NCBI GenBank assembly: GCA_029567325.1
Contig: JAKQLF010000122.1
Location: 1 to 64,000, forward strand
Length of the DNA: 64,000 nt
Direction: 5' to 3'
DNA from: Bacteroidota bacterium
GTDB taxonomy: Bacteria > Bacteroidota > Bacteroidia > Chitinophagales > Saprospiraceae
Program-made: the position numbers and the translations under genes
Notes under the pieces: model-generated
What the model saw: the letters and a program-made list of their open reading frames with translations, nothing else
What the model was told of the DNA's origin: nothing
Databases searched by the model: none
In this document: one piece after another, positions 42,011 through 52,851 of the stretch
Position numbering within the stretch: position 1 is the stretch's first letter
Layout of the letters: each line of letters opens with the position of its first letter

Positions 42011-42018
42011 ATTATGCG

Positions 42019-45000
42019 TTAAAAGGTGGCCTTAATTTGTGCCCGTCCTACATGGATGGGGTTTAAATCTCCCGTTTTGCGCCCTTCATAATTGATCGTA
42101 AGATCCAGCACACCATTCAATCGTCTGGTATACAAAAGATTCCACAAGATGTTTTTACCATTTTTGAGGCCGTCCAAGATGTCATATTCCAATGGCGTAT
42201 TTGCTTTCCCTTCATAATTGATATTCACAAAGCTAAATGTAAGATCTAGTGCAGATTTATTTGAATTTCTTTGGTTGAATGCTATCGACCATTCATTGAT
42301 ATTGGCCTTTTCGTTCTGATTGATTAACTGCTTTCTGTTGTTGTATTTGTATTTGGTATTGATTCTGAAGGAAGTACTTGGCCTAAAACTTACCTCTCCA
42401 TTGATGGCAGCATACTTGATCCGATGGTCTCTATCATCAAACAATTGGGAGTCATATGTTTTTAATCCCAATGTGGAGGTCATGATAAAATCCGTGTTTT
42501 GATAAATTTGTTTTCTGATGCGCAACTCATCTTCATTGGTAGCACGGGCTTCAAAACCATTGAGCAAATTGTTTTTGAAGTTGAGATATCTGCTGATCAA
42601 AATGACGTCAAAGGATGGATTTCCCCTATTGAAATAAAAGTTATTGACATACGCTGCATTGGTCGTAACCAATTGATCCAAGCCAAACTCCATAAATGGA
42701 TTGAGCGGGCGGTCCGTCCCATTCGCCTGTGTCTTTGTATTAATCCTGATGCTCAGAAAGTTATTGAATCTGCCCAAGAATTTTTTCCATTTCACATCGG
42801 TGGAATCTATGCTCCAAAACTTTGCTGGATCTATTCTGAAACTATGGTTGAATGATAAATTGTTGGTCGTAATAAATTCATTATTGGGTAGGGCAATCCG
42901 GATATAGGTTGCGTATGGATTGGATGGATCATACCTGAAATCTGTCACATTTTGAATGGTGTCTGTTGCATTACCCACATAAACATAATCTCCGAGGTTA
43001 TTTTCTACTTTTTGAAAGATGTACTCTACTTTGGGTTCTTGACCAGAAGCCAATTGATAGTTGGTCGTGAGCTGCATCCCTTGGTTAAAACTGGTGAGCA
43101 CGTGGTCTAAACTACCAAGGGTTGTTTTCTTGGACCGTTCGTTGGGCACCAATATTTGATCAACCACTTCGTAATCTCTGTTTTTAAAGCTGAGGATAAA
43201 CCGGTTACCAGCGTTTTTATTCCAATTCAAATTCAATTCCCATTCATTGATGTCCAGGGCCTTTTCCAAATCACCCAACTTGGCAAAATCATCATTTCTT
43301 TTGTTGAATGAGAATTTAGCAAAAAATGGCCGACTAGTGTTGCTGGCAAAATAGTATCGAGTATAGTTAAAAGCATAACTCTGAGCCAATATACTGTCTG
43401 TTTTTATCAGATTGGAGGTGTTTCTTTCTGATTCTAAGGCAACACCAAATGTCGCGTCATCCAACCGTTTAAATGATCTTGAAATATTGAAATTTGGTCT
43501 CAAAAACTGGATTTCTTTCAACAATGTTTTGCTACTTGTAATGCCCAGGTCAGCCTTGATGTCCCACCCGTGAATGCGATATTCTCCCAATATTTGGTTC
43601 CTGACACCTCTATAAAAACCTTGAATGCCGTATGTAGAAAATCGATACCCGATCGACCATTGATTTTGGCGTTTCAGTACCGACTCCATTTGGATGATCG
43701 TTTCACCAATTCTGCTGATAGAATCTGTATTCCAATCCCTGATAAATTCTGCTGTGCGATAGGGGTTCAATGGGTTGAATGTTTTATCTGTCCGTTCAAT
43801 TTTAGCCTTATTGATCAAGGTTACCTTATTAGAATCCGCCACAGGAGTAATGTTTTCAAATTCAAGAAATCCTGCAAAGCCTGCATTATTTCCATCATCC
43901 AAAGTCGAAAAACGGTTCATGTCTATATTACTCATTGCAAGTTCGCTAGATAACTTGCTAGTTGCACCTAGGTTTACTGTTCCACCAAGCGTTGCCATTT
44001 GTTTCTTTTCTGGAGGTACCAATTCAATTACCGGTTCATACTTTCCTTGACCAAAACCTACATATTTGTAGACTCGACCGTTAACGCCCAAACTCACATC
44101 TATCTCATAACTTCCTTTTCCAACACCTACTTCCGAAAAACTGGCAAAGTATAAACCTTTTGTTTCGTCTGCCGAAAACCTGAGATAGGTAGGATTTGGC
44201 TCTTGTGGAAAATTGGGGTTGGTCAGTAATTCATACGTGATCTGAGCCGTCACAGATTCTCTTTCAGCAAGAGGCCTTACTCCTGACCTGTAAGCAAGCG
44301 TCCGACTATCTCCACTGGCCTCCAAGGTGCTGATGTCGACACTATCCAGTTCTATCTGGCTAGTAGAGTTTTTACTGTCCTGTTCTGTATAAAAATTGAC
44401 ATTGATTTTGTAGTTTTTGCCTACTACATCATTCCTCAAGTGATATAAAGTTCTGAAATAATTGAGGTCTGTGTATTCAAATTCTATGATGATCCTGGTT
44501 TCTCTGGCAATTAAACGATTGGGCGAAAAGATGATCTCTGCGCTGTTGTAGTCAATAACATAATCATATTCCAAGCCACGCCTCAGCAGTTCACCATTGA
44601 AATACACCTTCTCCTGACCAGAAAGGATGATGATGAATCTTTCATTGTTATTTCCGACTAAGCGATAAGGTCCCTGATTACCTTCTTTGGTTGGAATTGT
44701 TTGCCTGGCAAATTTACCCCGCGAACTGGCAACATTCACCTTGGTATTGACCTCTGCACCTCCACCGATGTATTGATCGTGATTGAGATTGATGCCTTTG
44801 AGCTTTTTTTGGAAATTCATAAAATAGGAATCCGGTCGGCGCAGTTCAAAATCTCCGGCTACCAAAGACGTTTTGTCTTTAGAAACCTCTATAAAAACTT
44901 TGTCAAACTCCTGCAAAACTTGGGTGTTCCCTTCTGGTTGAATGGGAATATTATCGTCTGATATTGCTGCAACGACTTTCAAACCGTTGCCCAATTCCCC

Positions 45001-45537
45001 ACTCATTTGCATGTCAAAATTGGAATTCAGAACCAAACTTTGGCTATTCCCAACAGAAAAACCACGAGTAAAACTCCCGTTATAAACCAAATCTTCACCT
45101 TGGATCAGCCCAATTCCTTTAGTGTTGACCGCGTCTAAATTATATATGACATCGTATTTATATTCTTCGACTTTGATCAGGGAGGTGTCAAATGCACTCA
45201 CAAGACGCGAACGAGATTCCAAATATCGGTAAGAAATCGCAATCGTATCTCCGATATTGGCTGTGTCACATGGTAAGTAGAGTTTATGAGCCTCGGCATC
45301 AAAAGAAGTAAAAAAGATGGATTGGCCACGATTTTGCAATGTGATAGAAGATGGCAAAATCAAATGTTCTTCGACAAGTGTTATGGCACAACTTGAATCA
45401 ATGACCATATCATATCTTGCCAGAAAACTTTGCGAAAATAGGGGTAAGCATGATTGTAGTAATAAAAGTATGATGCCATACTTTATCACTGAAGCATAAA
45501 TGTTTCTGAACTTATTTTTTCTGTTGCCTATCACCAA
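42019..45537 (-). CDS. Large outer-membrane/surface protein (1172 aa), probable beta-barrel
   Basis: Signal peptide; LSGQEKVYFNGELLRRGLEYDYVIDYNSAEIIFSPNRLIARETRIIIEFEYTD motif; many amphipathic strands, aromatic C-terminal residue. Confidence 0.65.
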   Translation of the reverse strand: MVIGNRKNKFRNIYASVIKYGIILLLLQSCLPLFSQSFLARYDMVIDSSCAITLVEEHLILPSSITLQNRGQSIFFTSFDAEAHKLYLPCDTANIGDTIAISYRYLESRSRLVSAFDTSLIKVEEYKYDVIYNLDAVNTKGIGLIQGEDLVYNGSFTRGFSVGNSQSLVLNSNFDMQMSGELGNGLKVVAAISDDNIPIQPEGNTQVLQEFDKVFIEVSKDKTSLVAGDFELRRPDSYFMNFQKKLKGINLNHDQYIGGGAEVNTKVNVASSRGKFARQTIPTKEGNQGPYRLVGNNNERFIIILSGQEKVYFNGELLRRGLEYDYVIDYNSAEIIFSPNRLIARETRIIIEFEYTDLNYFRTLYHLRNDVVGKNYKINVNFYTEQDSKNSTSQIELDSVDISTLEASGDSRTLAYRSGVRPLAERESVTAQITYELLTNPNFPQEPNPTYLRFSADETKGLYFASFSEVGVGKGSYEIDVSLGVNGRVYKYVGFGQGKYEPVIELVPPEKKQMATLGGTVNLGATSKLSSELAMSNIDMNRFSTLDDGNNAGFAGFLEFENITPVADSNKVTLINKAKIERTDKTFNPLNPYRTAEFIRDWNTDSISRIGETIIQMESVLKRQNQWSIGYRFSTYGIQGFYRGVRNQILGEYRIHGWDIKADLGITSSKTLLKEIQFLRPNFNISRSFKRLDDATFGVALESERNTSNLIKTDSILAQSYAFNYTRYYFASNTSRPFFAKFSFNKRNDDFAKLGDLEKALDINEWELNLNWNKNAGNRFILSFKNRDYEVVDQILVPNERSKKTTLGSLDHVLTSFNQGMQLTTNYQLASGQEPKVEYIFQKVENNLGDYVYVGNATDTIQNVTDFRYDPSNPYATYIRIALPNNEFITTNNLSFNHSFRIDPAKFWSIDSTDVKWKKFLGRFNNFLSIRINTKTQANGTDRPLNPFMEFGLDQLVTTNAAYVNNFYFNRGNPSFDVILISRYLNFKNNLLNGFEARATNEDELRIRKQIYQNTDFIMTSTLGLKTYDSQLFDDRDHRIKYAAINGEVSFRPSTSFRINTKYKYNNRKQLINQNEKANINEWSIAFNQRNSNKSALDLTFSFVNINYEGKANTPLEYDILDGLKNGKNILWNLLYTRRLNGVLDLTINYEGRKTGDLNPIHVGRAQIKATF

Positions 45538-45604
45538 AAATTAATCAACCATCGAAATTTATAATAGAACAGATCGATGAGTGTAGGCAAATATACTCTA
45601 AGCT

Positions 45605-46234
45605 TTAGAAGCTTATCCCCATCATCAATCCTATTCTTGGTTTTATACCGGTATACTCTCTGTCGAAAACACTATAGTAGTAAGTATATGGAAAGCCCTC
45701 CATTTGGTCGCCTGAGTCCGTCACATCACTATACCTCACTCCTCCACCAACAAAAAAATCAAGATTTATTCTGGAAGTAAGGTCTATGTGTGTTCCTATC
45801 AGTAAACCACCTTCAATGGCATTTATTTCCCTCTTTGCTATGTTCCTTAACGGTTCGGGTACCCCATTTACGTATTTATAAAAGGCGTTTTCTGAAGATA
45901 ATGAAAGATATTGAGCATAAGGAGCTCCATAAAAACTGATGTTGTTTAAAAACCAAGCGCCTTTGTGGTTGGACAACATGAATCTATACTGAGCTGCCAA
46001 TTCAAAACCACCCAATTCTTCATCGGAATTTTTTTTCAAAATAAACGATGGCATGATGATGATGGATGACTTTCTGTCCCCAAAAAATCGTTCGTAACCA
46101 AACTGAAATTGTGAATTGCCCAACTCGGGAATGCCTAATTTGATGGCATTTCTATATGGATAATTTGGAGATTCTTGAGCGCCCAATTGGGAAAACATAA
46201 ATAACACTATAAAAATGGTAATTGCCCTTTTCAT
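45605..46234 (-). CDS. Hypothetical outer-membrane beta-barrel protein
   Basis: Signal peptide MKRAITIFIVLFMFSQLGAQ, alternating strand pattern, C-terminal KPRIGLMMGISF. Confidence 0.6.
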   Translation of the reverse strand: MKRAITIFIVLFMFSQLGAQESPNYPYRNAIKLGIPELGNSQFQFGYERFFGDRKSSIIIMPSFILKKNSDEELGGFELAAQYRFMLSNHKGAWFLNNISFYGAPYAQYLSLSSENAFYKYVNGVPEPLRNIAKREINAIEGGLLIGTHIDLTSRINLDFFVGGGVRYSDVTDSGDQMEGFPYTYYYSVFDREYTGIKPRIGLMMGISF

Positions 46235-46335
46235 TATTATATTTTTATTTGATCATTAACTCTTTGGTATTCAAAATTTACAACGTTTTCCTGTGCATAA
46301 GAGTTACCAAAAAAGAGAAATATATGGTTTTCTGA

Positions 46336-46716
46336 TTAAAAATCAAGACCTGGAAAGAAGGCATCTTCATAGTGTTCTATCGTCAGCTTATCCACTTCAT
46401 AACCAATTAAGGTAATGATGTCAAAACGAAAATTCCCATCATAGTCCATCTTTTCCATGTAAGCGGTCGCTGCTCTTACCAACAATCTCTTTTTCTGGTG
46501 ATTGACAGCCACTGCCGGATCGCCCCAAGTGTCGATGGCTCGGCTTTTTACTTCAATGAAAACTAAGTCTTTGTTTTTCTTTGCAATGATGTCAATTTCC
46601 AACTTGCCTGTACGCCAATTGACAGCTTCGATTTCATAACCAGATTGTTGCAAAAAAGTAAATGCAATGTGCTCTGTAAACTTACCTTTCTCGGTGGTAG
46701 TTTTACGTGTAGACAT
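46336..46716 (-). CDS. YraN/UPF0102 family endonuclease-like protein
   Basis: GKFTEHIAFTFLQQSGYEIEAVNWRTGKLEIDIIAKKNKDLVFIEVKSRA. Confidence 0.93.
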   Translation of the reverse strand: MSTRKTTTEKGKFTEHIAFTFLQQSGYEIEAVNWRTGKLEIDIIAKKNKDLVFIEVKSRAIDTWGDPAVAVNHQKKRLLVRAATAYMEKMDYDGNFRFDIITLIGYEVDKLTIEHYEDAFFPGLDF

Positions 46717-46734
46717 GCGTTGTAGAAATACAGA

Positions 46735-47487
46735 TTACTTTTTATTGAGTCTCAATGTTTTCAACACTTTATTTTTAGAGTCATAAAGTCTCACAAAATA
46801 TAGTCCATTATTGAGTCCTGAAACATCATGAGATGCGCCTCTGAAGTGATTTTCTGTTTTAATTTCTTTTCCTAATACATTGTATAAAGAAACTCTATTG
46901 ACACTAGCGTCGTTCTTGATGAAATACAGTTGTTCTGTCGGGTTTGGATAAATCAATAAATCCTCCTGACCTTTGATGTTATTGCTAGAAACCGTATTGT
47001 CAGCAATTACAGCAGCATTCGCTTTTGTCTGAGCTAGCAAATTTTTGAAATCTTTGTCACCATACAACTTGAGCTGTAAAGTAGTACTAGCTTTAAGACC
47101 TGAAGGATCAAAATATATTTTAAATAAAAGGTTTGTATTTGCTTTTAGGATGTTGGGTCTTCGGACGTCGATTTTATCAAAATTTTCGTTGTAACACAAT
47201 TCAGCATCACACATGGTTGTCTTCCATGAATTTGGAAAATCACTTCCTTTTTCTATCACCCAGTAAACCTCCACATCACTGGCTCCTTTATTGGAAATGA
47301 CCAGATTGTAAGTGTACATGGTATTCTCATTAACTACCACGTCCAAGCTCTGTGGATCAATGGTGACCTGAGCGTTTATTTGTAAAAACGATAAGCAAAA
47401 AACTATAGATAATAATCGGGTAAAAAGTCTCATCATGCAAACTCTCTTTATACATTCATTACAAATATAGCACATTATTGTTTTCAC
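46735..47487 (-). CDS. Secreted protein with T9SS type A sorting domain
   Basis: C-terminal LLIYPNPTEQLYFIKNDASVNRVSLYNVLGKEI...GLYFVRLYDSKNKVLKTLRLNKK. Confidence 0.85.
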   Translation of the reverse strand: MKTIMCYICNECIKRVCMMRLFTRLLSIVFCLSFLQINAQVTIDPQSLDVVVNENTMYTYNLVISNKGASDVEVYWVIEKGSDFPNSWKTTMCDAELCYNENFDKIDVRRPNILKANTNLLFKIYFDPSGLKASTTLQLKLYGDKDFKNLLAQTKANAAVIADNTVSSNNIKGQEDLLIYPNPTEQLYFIKNDASVNRVSLYNVLGKEIKTENHFRGASHDVSGLNNGLYFVRLYDSKNKVLKTLRLNKK

Positions 47488-47999
47488 TAATCGAAAGATT
47501 TTGTTAAATCTCTATTCGGAACATAATAATCAGGGTTTTCACGCAATAAATGTCTGATTATCAGATTAGTAATATTTCATATATTTTTTTAAAATAATAT
47601 ATAATTGCAAAAGTGATTTATCATAGCCAAACACATTTATTTGTGAAAATATAATTGCTTTTGTGAAATTCTGTATGTGAGTTTTTTGAACAGTTTTCTT
47701 CATAAATCATTCATAGTGTGCTGATTCAAAATATAGTTTTATTGATATTCATGTTTCCATTCTGTTTTTATCAGATTCTGAATGAATAAAAAGTAGGTTT
47801 TATTTAACATCATATGACTGTTTTCAAGCAATTTAGTCAGACATAATTTGAAAAAGTGTGCGATATTTGCACTCCGAAATCAGAAACTACGTTTCTTTTT
47901 TATATTAATCATAGAAACTACATCACTTAAAAACTGTTGACATTATAAGGAGTAATATGGTTTTTACTTCTGAAAGTTGACTAAAACATTAAAAATACC

Positions 48000-50738
48000 A
48001 TGAAGGACTTTTCTCATGTTTTCAATGCACACCCCAGTTACATTGAATCAATTTATAAGAATTATCAAAAAAACCCAGCGGAAGTAGACCAAGAATGGCG
48101 CTTGTTTTTTGAAGGTTTTGATTTTGCTTCGCAAAGTAATGGACATGCAGCTCCTTCAGAAGCAAGTTTTGATACTTCTTTTTCTACCAAAGAATTTGGC
48201 GTGCTCTCCATCATCCACGGTTTCAGGTCTAGAGGGCATTTACTATCTACCACCAACCCAATCATGGCTCGTAGAGACCGTGCCCCACACTTAGACCTCA
48301 ACGATTATGGTTTGGAAGAATCTGATCTTACCAAGGTTTTTAGTGCTGGTGAAGAAATTGGCATGCACAATGCAACCCTTCAGGAAATCATCAATAGACT
48401 CAAAACCATCTACTGTGGACAGATTGGTGTCGAATACGCACACATCGAAAACAGAGAAAAGCGCATGTGGCTCCGCAATAAAATGGAAGGTCGCAATCTG
48501 AGTGCTGACTATGGCCTTCCCACCAATAAGAAAAAACGAATTCTTGAAAAACTTAATGGCGCAGTAGTTTTTGAAAAATTCTTACACACCAAATATGTTG
48601 GTCAAAAAAGATTTTCACTTGAAGGTGGAGAAACTACCATCGCTGCTTTGGATGCAATCATCAACATTGCAGCTGAGGACAAAGTCGAAGAAGTAATCAT
48701 GGGTATGGCCCACAGAGGTCGTCTCAATGTATTGGTCAATATATTGGGAAAAACCTATGACATGGTCTTCAACGAATTTGAGGGTAATACACTTTTGGAC
48801 CAAAGTTTTGGAGATGGAGATGTAAAATACCACCTAGGCTTTTCTTCCATGGTTGAAACCCCAAGTGGCAAAACTATTCACCTCAAAATGGCTCCCAATC
48901 CTTCTCACCTCGAGGCAGTCAATCCTGTAGTAGAAGGTTTTTCTAGAGCGAAAGCAGATTTATTATATCAAAGTGATTATGACAAAATATTGCCCATCAT
49001 CATCCACGGCGATGCTGCGATAGCAGGTCAAGGAGTGGTTTACGAGGTTGTACAAATGAGTCAACTTGCCGGTTATTACACAGGAGGTACTATTCACTTT
49101 ATAACCAACAATCAGATTGGTTTTACCACTGATTTTGATGACGCAAGATCATCTACTTATTGTACAGCTGCGGCTTCTTTGGTTCAAGCACCAGTTTTTC
49201 ACGTAAATGGTGATGATCCAGAGGCGGTTGTTTTTGCTGCCGAATTAGCTACTGAGTACCGTCAATTGTTTAACAATGACGTGTTTATTGACATGGTTTG
49301 TTATAGAAGACATGGTCACAACGAAGGCGACGATCCAAAATTCACCCAACCTAGGATGTATGATCTGATTGCTGAGCATCCAAATCCACGTGAAATATAT
49401 GGTAAGATATTAGCTGATAGAGGGGAAGCGGATGCAAAACTTGCAGAAGAATTGGAAAGCAAGTTTTGGAATGTTTTGCAGGAACGTTTGGATGAAGTAA
49501 AACAACAATCCTTACCATATAAGTATCAGGAACCTGAGTTGGCATGGAGACAATTGGAGAGAACTTCAGATCCAAAAAGCATTTTTGGAAAGAAATTCAA
49601 CACCGGTATTTCAAAAGAAGATGTAAATGCAGTTGTAAAACACCTACAAACTGTGCCCAAGGGATTCACCCCGATGTCCAAGATCAAAAGATTGGAAAAA
49701 TCCAAAAAAGAAATGATTGATAAGGGTGAGATCGACTGGGGTTGGGCGGAATTGATTGCTTATGGTTCTATCCTCAAAGACGGAAAGAATGTCCGTATGA
49801 GTGGTCAGGATGTAAAGAGAGGTACCTTCTCTCACAGGCACGCTGTATATACTGACGAGAAAACTTACGAACAATACAATAGGTTGAATGGAGCCGGAAA
49901 TGGTCGATTTATGATTTTCAACTCCTTGCTTTCAGAATTCGCTGTTTTGGGATTTGAGTATGGATATTCATTGTCAACTCCGGATTCTTTGGTTTTGTGG
50001 GAGGCACAATTTGGTGACTTTTCCAATGGGGCACAGACCATCATTGACCAGTTTATTTCTGCTGCAGAAAGTAAGTGGCAGCGCATGAGCGGTCTGGTGA
50101 TGTTGTTGCCTCATGGTATGGAAGGTCAGGGCCCTGAACACTCGAGTGCAAGACTAGAGCGATATTTACAACTTTGCGCCAACTTCAATATGATCATAGC
50201 CAATGTTACTTCACCGTCCAATTATTTCCATTTATTGAGACGACAACTTGCTATGCCATATAGAAAACCATTGATTGTCATGTCTCCAAAATCTATGTTA
50301 AGACATCCCAATTGTATGAGTCCGATCAGCGAGTTGGAAAGTGGCAATGAGTTTCTTCCTATTATTGCTGAAAAGCAAGTAAAACCCAAAGATGCCAAGA
50401 GACTTTTGTTCTGTTCTGGTAAAGTGTACTATGAACTAGATGAATACCGTACAGCCAATAAGATCACTGATACAGCTATCTACCGTGTAGAGCAATTGTA
50501 TCCGTTGGACGAAGAGCAGATCAGATCAATCATCAAGGAACACGGAAAAGCAGAAGTGTTCTGGGTACAGGAAGAATCATCCAATTATGGACCATGGTTG
50601 TATTTGATGCAATATTTCAGAAAAGACAACATAGAATTGGTGGCTAGAAAACCATCAGCTTCACCAGCAACCGGATTTAAAAAGGTACATGATCAACAGC
50701 AAGAAGATCTCATGAAACGTGCCTTTGGCGTCGCATAA
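48000..50738 (+). CDS. sucA: 2-oxoglutarate dehydrogenase E1 component
   Basis: NAHPSYIESIYKNYQKNPAEVDQEWRLFFEGF, GMAHRGRLNVLVNILGK, CYRRHGHNEGDDPKFTQP, LPHGMEGQGPEHSSARLERYLQL. Confidence 0.97.
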   Translation: MKDFSHVFNAHPSYIESIYKNYQKNPAEVDQEWRLFFEGFDFASQSNGHAAPSEASFDTSFSTKEFGVLSIIHGFRSRGHLLSTTNPIMARRDRAPHLDLNDYGLEESDLTKVFSAGEEIGMHNATLQEIINRLKTIYCGQIGVEYAHIENREKRMWLRNKMEGRNLSADYGLPTNKKKRILEKLNGAVVFEKFLHTKYVGQKRFSLEGGETTIAALDAIINIAAEDKVEEVIMGMAHRGRLNVLVNILGKTYDMVFNEFEGNTLLDQSFGDGDVKYHLGFSSMVETPSGKTIHLKMAPNPSHLEAVNPVVEGFSRAKADLLYQSDYDKILPIIIHGDAAIAGQGVVYEVVQMSQLAGYYTGGTIHFITNNQIGFTTDFDDARSSTYCTAAASLVQAPVFHVNGDDPEAVVFAAELATEYRQLFNNDVFIDMVCYRRHGHNEGDDPKFTQPRMYDLIAEHPNPREIYGKILADRGEADAKLAEELESKFWNVLQERLDEVKQQSLPYKYQEPELAWRQLERTSDPKSIFGKKFNTGISKEDVNAVVKHLQTVPKGFTPMSKIKRLEKSKKEMIDKGEIDWGWAELIAYGSILKDGKNVRMSGQDVKRGTFSHRHAVYTDEKTYEQYNRLNGAGNGRFMIFNSLLSEFAVLGFEYGYSLSTPDSLVLWEAQFGDFSNGAQTIIDQFISAAESKWQRMSGLVMLLPHGMEGQGPEHSSARLERYLQLCANFNMIIANVTSPSNYFHLLRRQLAMPYRKPLIVMSPKSMLRHPNCMSPISELESGNEFLPIIAEKQVKPKDAKRLLFCSGKVYYELDEYRTANKITDTAIYRVEQLYPLDEEQIRSIIKEHGKAEVFWVQEESSNYGPWLYLMQYFRKDNIELVARKPSASPATGFKKVHDQQQEDLMKRAFGVA

Positions 50739-50746
50739 TTTATACT

Positions 50747-52117
50747 TTGGCTAAAACAAAAATTGCATTCTTCTGCACGGCCTGTGGTCACGAATCTCCA
50801 AAATGGATGGGTAAGTGTCCATCGTGCGGGGAGTGGAATACTTTAGTTGAGGAATTGGTGCAAAAATCAAGCGGTACCAAGGACTTGATTGACGACCTCG
50901 TGCACAGAGATTCAGGCAGAAAGAAAACTTTTCCTCAGTTACTTCAGGACATTGTACCCGGGCAGAACAGTCGCAGCGACACAAAGGACGGAGAACTCAA
51001 TCGGGTATTGGGAGGAGGTTTGGTCAGTGGCAGTTTGGTTTTGATCGGGGGTCAGCCAGGAATTGGAAAGTCGACCTTATTGTTACAGTTGGCCATGCGT
51101 TATGGCAAAACAGTATTGTATGTTTCCGGGGAAGAAAGCGAAGAACAAATACAAATGCGGGCTCAGCGCATCACTGGAGATGGTAGCCAATGTTTTATTT
51201 ATACTGAGACTGATCTTACAGAAATTTTGAGTCAAGCGCTCAAAATGAAACCAGCGCTCATCATCATCGACTCCATCCAAACGGTAGGAAATGGAAATAT
51301 AGAAAGTGCGCCTGGGTCTATTACTCAAATCAGAGAATGTACGGCTCAGTTTCAGAAGTTTGCCAAAGAAACCAATATTCCCGTCGTTTTGATTGGCCAT
51401 ATTACCAAAGAAGGTGGCTTGGCAGGACCCAAAGTTTTGGAACATATTGTGGACGTTGTCTTGCAATTTGAGGGAGACCAAAATAACATTTACCGCGTTT
51501 TGCGCACCACCAAAAACAGGTTTGGTTCCACAGACGAATTAGCCATCTATTCTATGGACGCGGGAGGTTTGCGAGAAATTCTCAATCCTTCAGAAATGTT
51601 GATTTCACAAAGCGATGAAGACCTCTCTGGTACTGCGGTAGCCTGTGCAGTGGAAGGACTGCGGCCTTTACTTTTGGAAACGCAAGCTTTGGTGACGCCG
51701 ACGGTTTATGGTACTCCGCAAAGATCTGCCACTGGTTATGATGCTCGCAGGTTGTCAATGATTCTTGCCGTTTTGGAAAAAAGATGTGGTCTGCCTTTTG
51801 GAAGTCGCGATGTATTTCTCAATCTGGTGGGAGGAATCAAAATCTCAGACCCTGCCATTGACTTAGCCGTGGTGATTGCCCTCATTTCTTCTTTGCAAGA
51901 TATTTCTATCGGTAAAAATATTTGTTTTGCAGCCGAGATTGGCCTCACGGGCGAAATCAGAGGAGTTCCGCGTATCGAACAGCGCGTCCAGGAAGCTGCC
52001 AGACTTGGTTTTGATACCATGTATATTTCCAAGTACAGTCCCTCTATCAAAGTACCCGGCATTCATGTCAAACTTATTTCTAAACTAGAAGACATTTTTC
52101 AGGAAATCTTCGGATAA
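50747..52117 (+). CDS. radA: DNA repair protein RadA, TTG start
   Basis: CTACGHESPKWMGKCPSCGEWNTLVEE zinc motif, GGQPGIGKSTLLLQ, RTTKNRFGSTDELAIYSM, LonC-like C-terminus. Confidence 0.96.
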   Translation: MAKTKIAFFCTACGHESPKWMGKCPSCGEWNTLVEELVQKSSGTKDLIDDLVHRDSGRKKTFPQLLQDIVPGQNSRSDTKDGELNRVLGGGLVSGSLVLIGGQPGIGKSTLLLQLAMRYGKTVLYVSGEESEEQIQMRAQRITGDGSQCFIYTETDLTEILSQALKMKPALIIIDSIQTVGNGNIESAPGSITQIRECTAQFQKFAKETNIPVVLIGHITKEGGLAGPKVLEHIVDVVLQFEGDQNNIYRVLRTTKNRFGSTDELAIYSMDAGGLREILNPSEMLISQSDEDLSGTAVACAVEGLRPLLLETQALVTPTVYGTPQRSATGYDARRLSMILAVLEKRCGLPFGSRDVFLNLVGGIKISDPAIDLAVVIALISSLQDISIGKNICFAAEIGLTGEIRGVPRIEQRVQEAARLGFDTMYISKYSPSIKVPGIHVKLISKLEDIFQEIFG

Positions 52118-52177
52118 TTTAATTCGAGAAAAACTGAAATGCTCTTGAGAATGTTTACAAAAATTATGAATATTTGT

Positions 52178-52247
52178 ATACCATTCGGAAAATGGGTTGA
52201 CCAGAATTATTGCGCAGAAAATGGTCAAATGTATTTCCAAATGGTAT
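52178..52247. repeat. Copy 2 (70 bp) of the long imperfect palindrome
   Basis: ATACCATTCGGAAAATGGGTTGACCA-GAATTATTGCGCAGAAAA-TGGTCAAATGTATTTCCAAATGGTAT. Confidence 0.9.
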
Positions 52248-52269
52248 AAATAATAAAAGGCTATTTGCC

Positions 52270-52851
52270 ATGCACGATATAGAACCATTTTTCAGGTGGA
52301 GGGATGAATATACAGCCGAGGAAGACAGCCAGTCGCCCTTTTTTGGCCAAACTTACAATGAGTTTGAGTACACCAATATGATTTATAATTATTACATCCA
52401 TCCATATTGGGACAGCATAGGATCTGCTACTTTATACCTCAAGGTTTTGTATGTGGATTACTTCAAAGGTTATGCTTTGATTGAGTTGATTGGTGAATGG
52501 AATGATTGTTTATACAATGATATCATGTACCTCAAAAACGAGTTGATCAACCACATGACCAAACAAGGTGTTCATAAGTTTGTGCTGTTTTGTGACAATG
52601 TCCTCAATTTCCACGGTTCTGATGATTGCTATTATGAAGAGTGGTGGGACGACATCAAAGATGATGAAGGCTGGATCGTGATGATCAATACTTTTGACCA
52701 TGTTTCGCAAGAATTAAAACGTACCAGACTCCAACATTATGTCAATTTTGGCCCGCAGTTCAATGATGTTTTATGGCAACGAAAGACACCAGAATTGGCG
52801 TATAAGGAGGTAAAGCAGTTGTTGAAACATCGGGTGAAGGAATTGTGGTAG
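52270..52851 (+). CDS. Hypothetical protein (ORF track start 52210 lies inside the palindrome)
   Basis: ATG at 52270: MHDIEPFFRWRDEYTAEEDSQSPFFGQTYNEFEYTNMIYNYYIHPYWDSIG. Confidence 0.7.
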   Translation: MHDIEPFFRWRDEYTAEEDSQSPFFGQTYNEFEYTNMIYNYYIHPYWDSIGSATLYLKVLYVDYFKGYALIELIGEWNDCLYNDIMYLKNELINHMTKQGVHKFVLFCDNVLNFHGSDDCYYEEWWDDIKDDEGWIVMINTFDHVSQELKRTRLQHYVNFGPQFNDVLWQRKTPELAYKEVKQLLKHRVKELW

